DNA from: Congeria kusceri
Lineage: Eukaryota > Mollusca > Bivalvia > Myida > Dreissenidae
Length of the DNA: 64,000 nt
Direction of reading: 5' to 3'
Assembly (NCBI GenBank): GCA_027627225.1
Contig: CM051029.1
Span: 73,258,078 to 73,322,077, forward strand
Each line of letters opens with the position of its first letter. Positions within the stretch are counted from its first letter, which is position 1. Shown piece by piece: positions 52,065 to 63,814 of this stretch. Both the position numbers and the translations under genes were made by a program. The notes beneath the pieces were generated by a model that was not told where the DNA came from, did no database searches, and worked only from the letters and a program-made list of their open reading frames with translations.

Positions 52065-52475
52065 TCAGAAATAGATGCGAATAGTTTCTTGCACCTCTGC
52101 TCGACACATAGCACACATCGGTTCTATCGTTCTATCCATCATTCGAGAAATGCAGTCTTCGCAAAACGTATGACCACATGGAACAATTGCAATAGATTTT
52201 TCTGTCCAATAACATATTTCGCAAAGATGTTTTTGCTTTAGCGCTTTTTGCAATGTGTCAAGTTGAGTCGCGAATGTCTTTTCTCGTTCATTCCACATAG
52301 CCAAAGTTATTATCTGTCTCATCTTGGTAGTCTCATCTTGGTAGCAACATTCGTCTCGAAAGGCAACACGAATTTCTTCCATCGCCTCTATGCTTTCGTT
52401 GCGTATCTTTCTTGTGGACAACCACCAGTGCAGTTGTTTCAGATAGAATACCGATAGGAATGTTACGACGATCAT
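52065..52475 (-). CDS. membrane-anchored RING protein A, unit 2
   Basis: Copy of 32867-33277 with a single C/S change outside the RING. All eight zinc ligands are kept. Confidence 0.85.
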   Translation of the reverse strand: MIVVTFLSVFYLKQLHWWLSTRKIRNESIEAMEEIRVAFRDECCYQDETTKMRQIITLAMWNEREKTFATQLDTLQKALKQKHLCEICYWTEKSIAIVPCGHTFCEDCISRMMDRTIEPMCAMCRAEVQETIRIYF

Positions 52476-52622
52476 AGTTTCTTCTTTTTGTCAACACTAG
52501 GCTGTATGCGATCCCAAATCTTGTCTGGCTTTCTTTCTTCGATTATCAAACGAGTGAACAAAATGAGCATACTGTTTACTAGTGTGGCAATTATATATTT
52601 ATAAGGAGTCACAGTTTGCACT

Positions 52623-53186
52623 ATGGAGTACTTTGACAGCATATGGTTCGATGCTCGTTTGAATATGCAAGAGGAAAAACGCATTCAAAAACGGCAATGG
52701 AAAATCCAGTCACTAGCTGCTGCGAAACAGTTGTGGGAATTAGTATCAAAGCATCTGAGCATAACAACCACAGAGAAGCCTAGGGTAAAATTGTTTCGCC
52801 TGTCAAAATCTGAAACATTTGAACCATATTCATTGTTTTGTCCAAACTGTGAACCTCACCCTGAGTTCGATTATCAGATAAAAATTACATGCTTTGGAAT
52901 AACACTTCATTTGAGTTTATTTGCAAGACTAGGTGAAGATGACAAGGATGACAGTTTTACGCTAGTACTGGACACACCAGACGATACAAAACTGTATTTC
53001 AACATTTATGATCGGGATGGCGAAATTGACAAAAAGCATTATCTACTCAAATCCAACGGTTCTGCAATGTGTAGGGAAATTCTCGATATGATTGGTCTCA
53101 AAGACATCATTCACGAAGATGATTTGTTTGCAGAGTTGGCATCAAACATATCGTTAGATAGCGAATGTGAATGTGATGATGCATAA
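52623..53186 (+). CDS. unknown 187-aa protein, intact copy
   Basis: The unit 1 equivalent is frameshifted by 8 bp. The N-terminal third is basic and helical (EEKRIQKRQWKIQSLAAAKQ). A CPNCEPH motif near residue 78 is followed by a mixed segment, and the C-terminus is acidic (DSECECDDA). The 5' region carries TATATTTATAAGG; unit 1 has 8 extra bases there. Family unknown. Confidence 0.7.
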   Translation: MEYFDSIWFDARLNMQEEKRIQKRQWKIQSLAAAKQLWELVSKHLSITTTEKPRVKLFRLSKSETFEPYSLFCPNCEPHPEFDYQIKITCFGITLHLSLFARLGEDDKDDSFTLVLDTPDDTKLYFNIYDRDGEIDKKHYLLKSNGSAMCREILDMIGLKDIIHEDDLFAELASNISLDSECECDDA

Positions 53187-53230
53187 AACAACCAAACATA
53201 TTGTGTATGTGTGTTATTCTTTATTTTTAC

Positions 53231-53650
53231 TCAACGGCAATGTAACATGCAATAATCTACAAATGATGTCCATTCACCAGGTTGTTTTGCGACCCACTCA
53301 GTTAGTCTGTATTTTCGAAACACTTCTTGAATCTTGACCAGGTGGTAGAAGCCTTCAGCGTTGTATTTCGATAGTTCACGCACGACGGCCACAAACATAA
53401 CAAACGCAGTCACAAACACGTCCCAGCTCAAACCTCTACTCAGCTTTTGTTCAAGCAATTCGCTAAAATAGTCTACATCGAAACAAGCTTTGCTCAAGTC
53501 TTCCTTTGTTAGAACATGCTGCGTTACAGTTCTTTCAAGAAACAAAACCACACATTCGACTATGTCACAAAGAGTGTAATTGCTATCGTCGAACTGCTTT
53601 TCTACCAAGTAATTGGCTACCATCGCAGCCACAAATTCACTGCTCAACAT
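53231..53650 (-). CDS. unknown 139-aa helical protein, unit 2
   Basis: Copy of 34033-34452 with two substitutions (K/N, K/E). Frame intact. Confidence 0.6.
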   Translation of the reverse strand: MLSSEFVAAMVANYLVEKQFDDSNYTLCDIVECVVLFLERTVTQHVLTKEDLSKACFDVDYFSELLEQKLSRGLSWDVFVTAFVMFVAVVRELSKYNAEGFYHLVKIQEVFRKYRLTEWVAKQPGEWTSFVDYCMLHCR

Positions 53651-53659
53651 TTTTAACAG

Positions 53660-54690
53660 TTATGCGTTATTTGTTAGAACAGCAGTTGGTACACGTAGAG
53701 TTTGAAATCCTTGTAGAAAATACACAATAACTATAACAATAACCAAAGAAACAATCACGAATGTAAGTGCAGCAAACACGATCCAAACGCTGTTAATTCT
53801 GGATTCATCACCACTCGGTACATTCAGTCGTTTATCAGGTTCTTGAATTTGGCACAGAGTTTGTTTTGTTGTGCATCTATTATATGAAATAGATTTTGTA
53901 TTCACGTCGATGTACAAGCACGTTATGTTCTCATCGGATGACACTCGCGAAAAGACTAAGGCGTAATCGTTTATTTCGAGCGTTTCGTTTAGAATGTCAA
54001 TTTTGAACATCAAATCTTGAGAGATCACATCGACTGTCGTGTCGTGCGTTCTGCTAATCAGATAGTCAAAAGCGTTTTGAAAATCTTCTTCTTGCAGTAC
54101 TGCTGGTGAGCATTGACCATCTGCATTCACCACGAAACAGGATTTCGGCGATGTGATCGATGCTGCTGCAGTTTTGTCGAATGAACATTTCTTGTACAAA
54201 CGTGGTTTATAAGGGGATGCTGTCACAAACTCTCCTTTAGTAGCTTTTAACAGTGCTATGTTAGTCGTTTCGCATGAAATGCGCAAAAATTTTCGTTTGA
54301 ACAAATGAACGCATTGAGCAGCCTTATCCTTGCTAAAGAACAGCGCTATCTTGATAGAACGCTCGATGTTTTTCAATACCAGTTCGTTGCTTACTTGACT
54401 AAAAACAGTTTTCAGATTTTCATCTCCAACAATGACCATATCGTATTCATTATAGTCGGTGCTGTTTCACCAACCTTTGCTGGCGCTGAATATTTGTTAC
54501 CAACTTTGAACTGTTGCTCTGTACTGAGAAAGTAGCAAGATCCACCATATATTTTACCAATGTTTTTTGTCGAATCGCAGTTATTGCAGTAACAGTTTTG
54601 TAAACCATAGGAAGAAACGTTTTGAAATGTTGTGTCAGCCCTGACAACTATGCAAAAACACAAAATGATAAACGACCGCATACTTGGCAT
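53660..54690 (-). pseudogene. gp2 with the same frame break, unit 2
   Basis: Frames 54690-54412 and 54439-53660 repeat the unit 1 arrangement exactly, with the same 28-bp overlap. One codon (Glu) is inserted in the second frame and there are a few substitutions (S/N, F/L, V/I). The retained open second frame after duplication is notable. Confidence 0.75.
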
Positions 54691-54749
54691 AGAAAATCAA
54701 GAATGACTAGATCCTTTTGTAAAGGTCTCTTATACTAATTTTCATTTCG

Positions 54750-55148
54750 TCATTCTTTTATGACTTTTGACACAAATGCTATCAAGCCAATGATGATTGC
54801 GAAAAATGCTAGCATACCAAATACCACTTCGATTATAACAACGACAGATACTTTATCACCATCTCCATTAACCTCTGTGGTTGTAGAAACATTTGTGGTG
54901 ATATTACCAAGTGTTGTGTTATTGATTTGACTGTATTCCTGTATGTCAATTTCGTTTGCAAATGGCGATGTGACAATATCATCTATTTGTTCCTGCGTTA
55001 CGTTATCGCTGGTATTATTGTATAACTCATTGGAACTGCGTTTTTCTATATGAGTAACATGATTTGATGTAGTTTCGGGCTGACCAGTAGGTAGCACATT
55101 ACAGCTACATTGAGATACAAACAAGGCAAATAGTATGAAATGCAACAT
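54750..55148 (-). CDS. gp3, C-terminally shortened, unit 2
   Basis: Copy of 35534-35947. A CGA to TGA change removes the last five residues of the cytoplasmic tail; signal peptide, ectodomain and TM helix are identical. Probably still functional if the tail is dispensable. Confidence 0.75.
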   Translation of the reverse strand: MLHFILFALFVSQCSCNVLPTGQPETTSNHVTHIEKRSSNELYNNTSDNVTQEQIDDIVTSPFANEIDIQEYSQINNTTLGNITTNVSTTTEVNGDGDKVSVVVIIEVVFGMLAFFAIIIGLIAFVSKVIKE

Positions 55149-55204
55149 TGTTGGTTTTTATTCATTCAACTAACAGAACACACAGCATATATAACAAAAA
55201 ACAT

Positions 55205-56542
55205 TCACAATGCAAAATCGGCAGGTATATACAACACGAGGCCGTTGGAAAGCAATTCCTTCGACACACAAAATGTGCAAAAGTTAGGCGGAACGTGAAT
55301 GTTGGGAATGCACGTTCGAACCGCTTGAGAGAGTATGTCTTCTTTTTCATCGTTTTGAAACTCGTTGATGAAGTATACTTTACATGGGTTCTCCTCAGGT
55401 AAGATGTCGCTTACTGGCATGGGATTCTCTTGTACCTCTTGTTCTGGGTTGAACGTTTCCACAATTTCTTCTTTCACGAATGACAAATCGACCGGCATAC
55501 TGAGTATCTCGTTCTGCTCTGGAAATGCATTCTCGTAAGAACCACGCATTTCAGTCCATTCTTCTGTTTTGCATAACATCTTTTTCGGAAGACTCGATTG
55601 GTCTTTTGCATGTTCAACAAATTTGCGTTTGCGATTAGGAATAGCATAAGCTAGTCTTCCCTTTCCCCCATCGATCAGCTCCGTTTTAACAAGAAGACTG
55701 TTGATGTGCTGGTTGTACAGAGGATGCAGCAAGAAGAGAAACTCTAACGCCTGGCACAAATTCGAATTTGGATATCCATACTTTGGTCTCAGTGTGTCTA
55801 AGTTAGCATTGTGCTCTGTCAGTTCGATACCAGTTCTCAACGCTTCGTATATTCCACCACAGCTTCTAACAATCTTCAGACCTATCGTGAGCTCTTTCTG
55901 TGTGCTAATCAGCTGGAAGTTTGTACTCGGCAGCACTCCTTTTCTCACCAATATTTCTATGATATCGTTTTCCGAACAATCGAGCAATGTCATGACTGCT
56001 TGAAAGTAGCTGTTCAACTTCAATCGTATCTGAGTCCTTTCCAATGAAAGGCAAGTCGATTTCACGGAATAACATTTGCTGAACTCCTCGATTCCGTGCA
56101 ACTCCAACACTGGTATTATGCATATCGGCAGTCTGTAGTTTTCGGTTGGAGATGACTGCATGTATCTACCCTTCTTGATGCGTTCGTATAGATTTGCGAA
56201 ATGTTCTGGTATAAGATTTTTCAATATCTTGAAGTAGCACATATCAGTCTTTTCGTCGGCGACAGAAAACATCAAGTCTACATATCGTTCAAACGCAGCT
56301 AGTGTTGGTGCATCGAGAAACACATGGTCCAGCGTTGGCTTGTAGTTCAAGTAGTCGTACGGACTGTTCGTTATCGCCGTGAAACGCAGTCCCTCTGCAT
56401 CTGTGAAAGGACATGTTACGCTGAACATGTACTTCTTCTGGTGACCACTGGCATTGAAATTTCGTTTCTCACGAATGAATTCTTCACACAATGTTTTGAG
56501 ATACATGTTGTCGCTTCGATTGTCAGATTGTAAATGAGGCAA
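55205..56542 (-). CDS. unknown 445-aa protein, unit 2
   Basis: Copy of 36004-37341 with one residue difference (H to R near residue 24). Confidence 0.75.
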   Translation of the reverse strand: MPHLQSDNRSDNMYLKTLCEEFIREKRNFNASGHQKKYMFSVTCPFTDAEGLRFTAITNSPYDYLNYKPTLDHVFLDAPTLAAFERYVDLMFSVADEKTDMCYFKILKNLIPEHFANLYERIKKGRYMQSSPTENYRLPICIIPVLELHGIEEFSKCYSVKSTCLSLERTQIRLKLNSYFQAVMTLLDCSENDIIEILVRKGVLPSTNFQLISTQKELTIGLKIVRSCGGIYEALRTGIELTEHNANLDTLRPKYGYPNSNLCQALEFLFLLHPLYNQHINSLLVKTELIDGGKGRLAYAIPNRKRKFVEHAKDQSSLPKKMLCKTEEWTEMRGSYENAFPEQNEILSMPVDLSFVKEEIVETFNPEQEVQENPMPVSDILPEENPCKVYFINEFQNDEKEDILSQAVRTCIPNIHVPPNFCTFCVSKELLSNGLVLYIPADFAL

Positions 56543-56630
56543 ATTCAGTTAGTCAAAGCGCATTTTATACGGTTTGTCATATTACAAAGATCGGTTTATA
56601 AACCTGTCTTGTTGATTTTCTATTTCAGCG

Positions 56631-57365
56631 ATGGCTCGTTGCAGCGAGAGGAAGGGCGATTGCAAACTGCATTCACTTATCAACACAAACCAACCCGAGT
56701 TGTTAGCAACGTACATCAATCAAAACTTTGATTTTGAGTCATCTTGTTACCTTGTTATCAAAGAAACGCATGTTTTGCCTATTGATTTCACACAACAAGA
56801 TTTGAAGCAAGTTGTCATTCATAGCTCGAAATCTGAATTTATGCAATATATGAAACTAACATTCAATGGTTCACAAAGCAATGGGTCTGATTTTCTGCTC
56901 TCTGAACAAACCAATTACGAAGATATCTACGGCAATGAGGTGCATCAGTGTCACATTTATTTTTCAAACGCATGTACCAAAGATATGGCTGCTACAAGCT
57001 ATTTCTTGACGTGCGCTTTTAGCACAACTGGCGTTCTAACATTTTCAAAACACACACTTGAAAAACTAGCATCGTGCTTGATTAAAAGATATGGTCAAAC
57101 ACTCATACCCAAATGCACTACAGAGTTTTGGAACAACAAACTTGACTCATTTCGCATGAGATGCCTTCGTGAGAAAACATATGAGGTCTCACAGCAAGAT
57201 GACTCAATAACACTTCATGAAGAAATTGAACGCTTGGCGCAATCCAAGTACGATTTCGTTAGTTGTGAATACAATACTGCGTGTAGAACTCTCAAGATTC
57301 TGTTTCGTTGTTCGAGCGACAACAGCTTTGGGTTAGTGGCTCTCGCACAGTCGCCGAGTATATAA
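56631..57365 (+). CDS. unknown 244-aa protein, unit 2
   Basis: Protein identical to the 37430-38164 product; stop codon again overlaps the following TATA box. Confidence 0.7.
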   Translation: MARCSERKGDCKLHSLINTNQPELLATYINQNFDFESSCYLVIKETHVLPIDFTQQDLKQVVIHSSKSEFMQYMKLTFNGSQSNGSDFLLSEQTNYEDIYGNEVHQCHIYFSNACTKDMAATSYFLTCAFSTTGVLTFSKHTLEKLASCLIKRYGQTLIPKCTTEFWNNKLDSFRMRCLREKTYEVSQQDDSITLHEEIERLAQSKYDFVSCEYNTACRTLKILFRCSSDNSFGLVALAQSPSI

Positions 57366-57366
57366 A
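57359..57366 (+). promoter_or_regulatory. TATA box of the spliced gene, unit 2
   Basis: TATATAAA, 62 bp before the ATG at 57421. Confidence 0.7.
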
Positions 57367-57420
57367 GCGCCGAGTCAGTGCAAAGTCAAATCATTCTTGA
57401 TATCAAAGCCAAAGAGCAAC

Positions 57421-57802
57421 ATGTCGTACAACAATAGCTTCTATGTACCAGCAACTACATTCCAGGTGCCTGTCACTGAGGACTGGGATGCAGAAATAGA
57501 GCTGTCGCAAATGCAAAGTAAGTTGTGTTGCTTTGTATGTACTTTTATGTTACTGTAGAAAATGGAATGTTGCATACATGAATGTTTATACGCAATAACT
57601 ATGTTTCGCTTGTTGTGTTTCAGATACAGCCAGAACTAAGACAACCACTCCAACCGAGGACTGGGACGCAGAAGCTGATGAGGCGAAGCGTGCGCCATTC
57701 TTCCTACGTGTTGGGAAGCTTACGCAGCGACAACTCAACAGACTGCACAGATGTTGGACGTGTCGCTGCGTCCCAGTGAATTGTAGATGTAAAAAAAATT
57801 GA
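57421..57802 (+). CDS. small two-exon TEDWDAE gene, unit 2
   Basis: Exons 57421-57517 and 57624-57802 with the same 106-nt GTAAGT/TTTCAG intron. No coding difference from unit 1. Presence of the intron shows the duplication was at DNA level, not through cDNA. Confidence 0.75.
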
Positions 57803-57912
57803 ATAAAAATGTTGAAACGTTAACATGTGTTTGTTTGTTTTATAGATTATGGTAGAAAAATGTTATATAGGTAGTAATTTGAAAATTCGCTAAGTACTCA
57901 TCGCACACAAAA

Positions 57913-58242
57913 ATGCTAGCCGTTGAACTGAAAGATTTAAGCTTTTTTCGACACATGTTGCATTTGAACCTCGAACAGTGGAACAAAGCTGTCGAAATTT
58001 ACTTAACTGATCTCTATCCTGATGTTCAGTTTACATTCTCGCAGCGAGATCAATGTTGGAAAGTGACAAATACCGACATGGTGTATTATGTCGATATTGA
58101 ACTAATTCTAACGAGTACAAAATATGCTTTCTGCTGGAGAGACCAGAATCAAATCAAACGACTTCAGACGATAAATGGTATTTTGTTGCGCTCAAAAGCC
58201 GAGAGAGCAAAACACGTATCGTTTGACCAAGAGTATTTCTGA
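57913..58242 (+). CDS. unknown 109-aa protein, unit 2
   Basis: Copy of 38712-39041 with one residue change (G to A). Confidence 0.6.
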   Translation: MLAVELKDLSFFRHMLHLNLEQWNKAVEIYLTDLYPDVQFTFSQRDQCWKVTNTDMVYYVDIELILTSTKYAFCWRDQNQIKRLQTINGILLRSKAERAKHVSFDQEYF

Positions 58243-58340
58243 AAAAAGTATTAACGCGCTTGTAAAGAGTTGTAACTCATAAAATATTTCATTTCATGGA
58301 TTAAACCGACGCTTTATGCACTTATCACTCGGGAAGATAT

Positions 58341-58595
58341 ATGGAAACATATTCCGAAAGACTGAAGACATTTGAACACTGGTCGCCACAAATAAAACCG
58401 AACAAATATGAGTTAGCTTCTTGCGGTCTGTATTACTTAGGGCAACACGATCGTTGCAAATGTTTTAATTGTGGTGTTGTATTGTACCATTGGAAATCAA
58501 CTGACGATGCTTGGCTCGAACACCACAAACATTCGCCGAATTGCCAGTTTTTGCGAATGGTGGGACCAGGGACAAGATTGTTATTAAACCCATGA
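58341..58595 (+). CDS. BIR-domain protein, unit 2, shorter N-terminus
   Basis: A GAA to TAA change at codon 3 of the upstream start (58296) leaves only the internal Met at 58341 (MΕTYS region). The full BIR with C-x2-C-x16-H-x6-C is kept, so an 84-residue protein remains possible and only the first 15 residues are lost. Confidence 0.8.
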   Translation: METYSERLKTFEHWSPQIKPNKYELASCGLYYLGQHDRCKCFNCGVVLYHWKSTDDAWLEHHKHSPNCQFLRMVGPGTRLLLNP

Positions 58596-60491
58596 GCATG
58601 TTTCGTGTAAACGGTACTCAATAAATATCATGAACTGTACATTTCGTTTTGTTCTTGTTTTGTGTTCGACAATAGTTAACATAGCACCGCAAACATATAC
58701 AGAGTACAACCATGCTTGTGTAAAGTGAATGGTTTTCGAGTTCGCTATTGCGCTGATGTTACAGACCAGTGTGTTCTGTTTTCTATAAAGGTATAACTTA
58801 AGTATTCTCTACGCAAACACAACAACAAGGTATACGAAGTTTGAAAAGATTTTATTGAGGAAGAATCAATCTTTCATATAATCATTGTATCGACAGTTCA
58901 TTTACAGTCAACGTACACAGTCCTCACAACTGCAAATGTCTTGCACCTCTGTTTTTGGCATAACCCTGCATTTCGCCACACCATTTGCATTTCATCGACT
59001 CTTGAGACGTAACAGCGCTTTGATTTGCAAAATCACTCAAACGATGGTATGTTGATCGAAAGGAGTTTCATGTTTTGTGTATATTTGCATCGATTGAATT
59101 CTTTTCAAGAAAGACAAGGTTTGAACAATAGTTGGTTTAATTCATTCGAGAACATATTTTTCTACTAAAATCGTGACAAACATTTGTAGTTTTTCTTGTT
59201 TTGTGAGGAAATACAACGTTGAAAGTTAAACGGATATTGACACATTTGCACCTTCCTGCCTTAGGTATAATCGATACATGCGGTGTGAGTCATCATATCG
59301 GAATTTGCCAGTCGCAATGCATTTTGAGGCTTTTTTGGTGGATTTTGTGTTGATTTGTTAATGAAATTCTGTCAGATGTGAAGATAACGATACAGTAAGT
59401 ACCACGACAATGTGTTGTGCTCTTTGATAACAGACAAAACATTGTATTTTTGAAATGCCATCAAATCTCAAATGTCAAAAAAAAGGTGAACTATACAATG
59501 AATGATCTTGTGTTTTGTTTTCTGTACCAAAACTGAGATCCTGAAAACAAAATGTGTTCTTTGATTCAGATGATTGTGACTACTTCTGTTTTGTGGAAAA
59601 GAACTCAGTTGAGAAAAACTTGATATGTGTTGTTTTGTTTTCTGAGCTACACCAGACTTTTTTGACTTGAGTTTATTTGTACACATCAAACTCTGCCAGG
59701 AAAAAATGATTTCTAGAATGCATGGACACTCAGTATTGCTTGGTAACTTCCTGAGTTGAATAATTTCTGACCAGGAACAACATTTCAAGATGACACTTAT
59801 GTGGAAGAAGACATGTACACTGATTTGTCAGCATATTTCTAGGCTCAGTTTTCATATTTTAGCCATAGAATGCACAACTGACAATTTCGAAGTCTACTTC
59901 GCAAGCACATTTAATGTCTAAAACTGCAGAAAAAAACTATATACACGTCAAAATGCTAATTCTGCTTCTTTTGCCAGCATATGAATGTTTGGCCATAATC
60001 TTTTATTCAATTTAACACAAATGTGTGTTTCTACAAGCCAACCCTTTTGGTAGCCTGTTTCGGGTCAGAGTGCCTATAGTATAGATTATTGAGTTTCAAG
60101 AAGCAAAACTGGCATAACATTTGTGTGTTTAGAACGTTCCAAAAAATGTATTTACACAAAAAATTGAAACTTTGCATGTTGGTCAGTACTGAAAATGTAT
60201 TGCCCCAAATCTGTTATCATGTTCACTTGACATGGCGGATAAATTCATCTTCAATCAGAAATGAACCTAAATGCATTTGAAAATCCTGTTTCAGGTCCGG
60301 TTTTCTCTGACCAGTGTCTATAGAAGGTATATTTGAGATGTTTGAAGTAAATCCCACATAACTGGTTATGGTTGAGATTGATGGAAAAAAGGTATAAACA
60401 CAGAAAATGGAATTTTTAGCTGTTTCGCAGGCATGGATTCAGTTTATTCAAGCAAGGCATATTGACTCTGCATAGTTAATCAAATCATGAA

Positions 60492-60569
60492 GCCAGAGTA
60501 GTTTAATGAAAAACGCTTTCTCATGTAGCAACTGAGAAAGAGATCTGGGTGCAATTCCCAGTTCTGGCA
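60492..60569 (+). ncRNA. tRNA-like element 1, unit 2
   Basis: Identical to 41291-41368, including the TTTT run after it. Confidence 0.6.
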
Positions 60570-61079
60570 TGTTTTGTGAAACCATTGCGTGAGTCAAGAA
60601 AGCATCTTTTGGCACCAACAAGCAATTTAAACCCTGTCTCGGTTCAAAATTTCTGAATTGTTTCACAATGCACATACTGCAAGGTTAAAAAGATTCAAGT
60701 TTCAATCCAGTATAACTGTTTTGACTGAATATTCCCATGATAAAATGGACATTCTCTATTTTATCAGCATGAGAATGTCTTCATACAAATCATTTCTTCA
60801 CCATGTTATGTGGACTGTTATGAGTTTATTAGCAAGCAGAAACAGTTATAACCCTCTCTCGGTTCAGAATTTCAGAGTTATATCTGAAGGAGATATGACT
60901 GCAAATTTTCAAGTCAATCATACATACCCAGTTTGATTGGAAGATACAAGAAAAATGCACATGAATGTAATTTTGAACATTGTTTTCTCTTGTCAAAACT
61001 GAAAATGTTTGACCATAAACTCATATCTTCATGTTAGCAATGCAATACCAGTTGGCTACAGCATTGATCAGCTCATATT

Positions 61080-61160
61080 GCCCAAGTAGTTGAATGTGAA
61101 ACGCTTTTTTCAGCCCTGTGCTTGAAGAAGGAGATCTGGGTTCAAACCCTAGCTCTGGCA
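61080..61160 (+). ncRNA. tRNA-like element 2, unit 2
   Basis: Identical to 41879-41959. Confidence 0.5.
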
Positions 61161-61673
61161 AGAGTTGTAAAAGGATTGTAGAGTCGTGGGTCTATTGTAT
61201 TAACTCTAGAATTTCATATCTATGTTCATGAAGCAAATTCTGAACAAATTCATATGATTAGGTAATGATATTGATGAATGTTTGTATCTTGAACCATGGT
61301 TATACATGCTATAGTTGCAAGTAAAGTGACCAATTTTTGAAATCACATTTGATAAGCTACTATGATATGATATTGTCAAAATCTACAGTTAATATTTAAC
61401 AACAGTCTTAGATTTCAAAATATACAAAACATCTCATGACACAATTGTAGTATCAAATTTTTTATTTCGTCAAATCACTACTTGTACAATTTAGCTCATG
61501 ATATTTGCATCTATCTGATCAATTGTATAATTTGACTTCAAAAATGTATTTCACTCAGCTTCTTAATTGTGCATACATGTTGCATTTCAGTATTTTCAGA
61601 TTACATCAAACAAACATTCTTTCATTCAGTAAAAACAAATAACACAGTTGAAAGGTTCATATTCATTTATGTA

Positions 61674-62145
61674 TCAACCGATAATGACATAACCTGGTCC
61701 AAAATTACAACTAGTTTGACCATCATATTGTATTTTGCATTTCAGACAAATCAATCGCCCAGAATTTTTATTGTATACGAATTCCAAATACTTCAAGATG
61801 CAGTTCATACAACAAAACCCGTGCCCACACTTCTTGCTGAACACTCTAGGTGGATTGCTTTCACTTTTACATACTTTGCATGAGTCGATTTCGCCACTGT
61901 TTTTTAGATCGCTTGAAATGCTGTCTATAGCATGTGAAATGTTTTGATGCAGTTGATAGATACGAGGTTACCCTCGAGTCATCACTTTCTTCTGATTTTA
62001 CGTATTGTAACGCTTTTTCGATGTATGCGATCCTCGTCTGAGCATTGCCGTGTAACGATTTAAGTTTGTCTTGTTTGCGGATGTAGTCTTCGACAATCAA
62101 AGTATGATAAATGAAAACTGCTGTCAAGTCGTTTGTACAGTACAT
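61674..62145 (-). pseudogene. RING-finger gene B with the same break, unit 2
   Basis: Same two-frame arrangement as 42473-42944. Two substitutions were noted in the overlap region (near 61892 and 61944); the RING ligands are unchanged. Confidence 0.65.
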
Positions 62146-62483
62146 GGACGAACATGTGTGTGATGCTTAGCAAGGGTAGAACTACTCAGTACTTGAAATG
62201 AAGTGTATAGGATCAGACTGCTGATGTATGATAGCTATAGAATAGGCTCAATGCTAGCCAGTATTAAGAGTTGAGCTACAGTGGGGATGTAAATCGAACC
62301 GATGATGTAAAAGGATGGTGAAATGCTCTGAACAAAACATGATGCTGCAGTAAAAATGTGGTTGTTGATTTGCACTTACTATGCTATGATATTGTTTTGC
62401 ATGCATGTTGTCACACTGCAATTTTATTTCAGGTGGCTGTGGTAAGTATTGTAGTGTAAGAATTTTTGAATATACGATGATAA

Positions 62484-63125
62484 ATGAAAACTGCTTTCGA
62501 GTCTTTTGTACAGTTGGCGAAATACGCTCACAGACTGCCGAAGTTTGAGGACCCCGATGCTACTAGTAGCAGTAGCGATGCAGCCTCTATTAGTAAGGGC
62601 AAGCGACATGCCGCAAAACCGTACGCTCCACCAGAACAATCGGCGTTTAATGAATTTAGATCGTTCAGGTATCATCTGAACAGACTAGGTAGTCAAATAA
62701 CAGCGTTTTCTCACAACAGCGACTTTGCTATGACCAAGGAAGGACGCCAAGTCTGTAGCAAACTAATGGCGTGCTTACAGAAGGCGTCCTACTATCACGG
62801 CGAAGCCAGTAAACACTTGATCGATGACAAGCAGCGTTACTTCGAGGAAGAATGGGCTAAGCGGGAACGACTGCTTCGAGAGCAAAACGAAATAGAAATC
62901 GAAGAGAGGGTGAATGCTGTGACGGCCCAACTTCAGCTGGAAAAAGAACAAACGGTGAAAGACTTGCGGACGTGCATAATTTGCTGCGATGCTGAAAAGA
63001 ACTGTGCTTTAACGAAATGCAGACACACATTCTGCGAAATGTGTTGTTTGATGATGTTAGGTGATAAATGTGCAATGTGTAGAACTGAAGTGGAGGGTTG
63101 GGTAAAAATTCTGCTTACTGACTAG
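62484..63125 (+). CDS. RING-finger protein C, unit 2
   Basis: Protein identical to the 43283-43924 product. Confidence 0.85.
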   Translation: MKTAFESFVQLAKYAHRLPKFEDPDATSSSSDAASISKGKRHAAKPYAPPEQSAFNEFRSFRYHLNRLGSQITAFSHNSDFAMTKEGRQVCSKLMACLQKASYYHGEASKHLIDDKQRYFEEEWAKRERLLREQNEIEIEERVNAVTAQLQLEKEQTVKDLRTCIICCDAEKNCALTKCRHTFCEMCCLMMLGDKCAMCRTEVEGWVKILLTD

Positions 63126-63251
63126 ATGTGTATATGCTTGTATGTTTGTGTATATGCTTGTATGTTTGTGCAATAAAATGTTGAAATAAATTTCATGTCT
63201 TAGTCATTTGTTTGGTAGTAGTGTACGTTAGAGTAGATGTTGTAGTTGAGC

Positions 63252-63446
63252 TCACAACGTCTTCTCATCACATTGCGATAGAGCGAAATACTTGATCAGA
63301 CAATTTCTGATAAAACGCTCACTTGTCACAAATGCGATGAAAAGCAGAATTTTGATTTCTAAAATAAGCGGCTCTAACATAAGCACGTACAGGGTAACAA
63401 GTAAAAACATTTCAGACAACATAAGCTGACTTTTTTGTCTTATCAC
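63252..63446 (-). CDS. possible small hydrophobic protein, unit 2
   Basis: Identical to 44051-44245; same doubts apply. Confidence 0.3.
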   Translation of the reverse strand: MIRQKSQLMLSEMFLLVTLYVLMLEPLILEIKILLFIAFVTSERFIRNCLIKYFALSQCDEKTL

Positions 63447-63814
63447 GAAATTGAACGTTGTGGTGAAGAACTTTCACATATCAATGCTTCAACATAGGTA
63501 GGCGTTTTTGCTCAACAGTTTGAGACTCGAAAACATATTGATATTGATTTTGGTATGTTGCAACGAAGCAACGATGTTTGATCTCTCTACAACAAGACAC
63601 ACACATTTTATATGCGTTTGTTAATCATTGCAAGTATAACGCTATATTCGGTTAGCATTACTGAAGTCAAAATCTCATAGCTTGACTCGAAGAGCAAGGG
63701 TAAACTTGACAGTTTACAGCGAATGAATACAAAATGAGAAAATTAACTTCATGTATATTAAATACCTAGCTTTTGACAGAACTCAATCATTCTCACTTGA
63801 GTTAGCAAAGCGAC

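Larger units (their letters stand above)
58622..61670. other. 3-kb mostly non-coding block, unit 2
   Basis: Equivalent of 39425-42470 with practically no differences noted. Contains both tRNA-like elements and the CKWCG remnant (58924-59067, minus). Confidence 0.6.
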
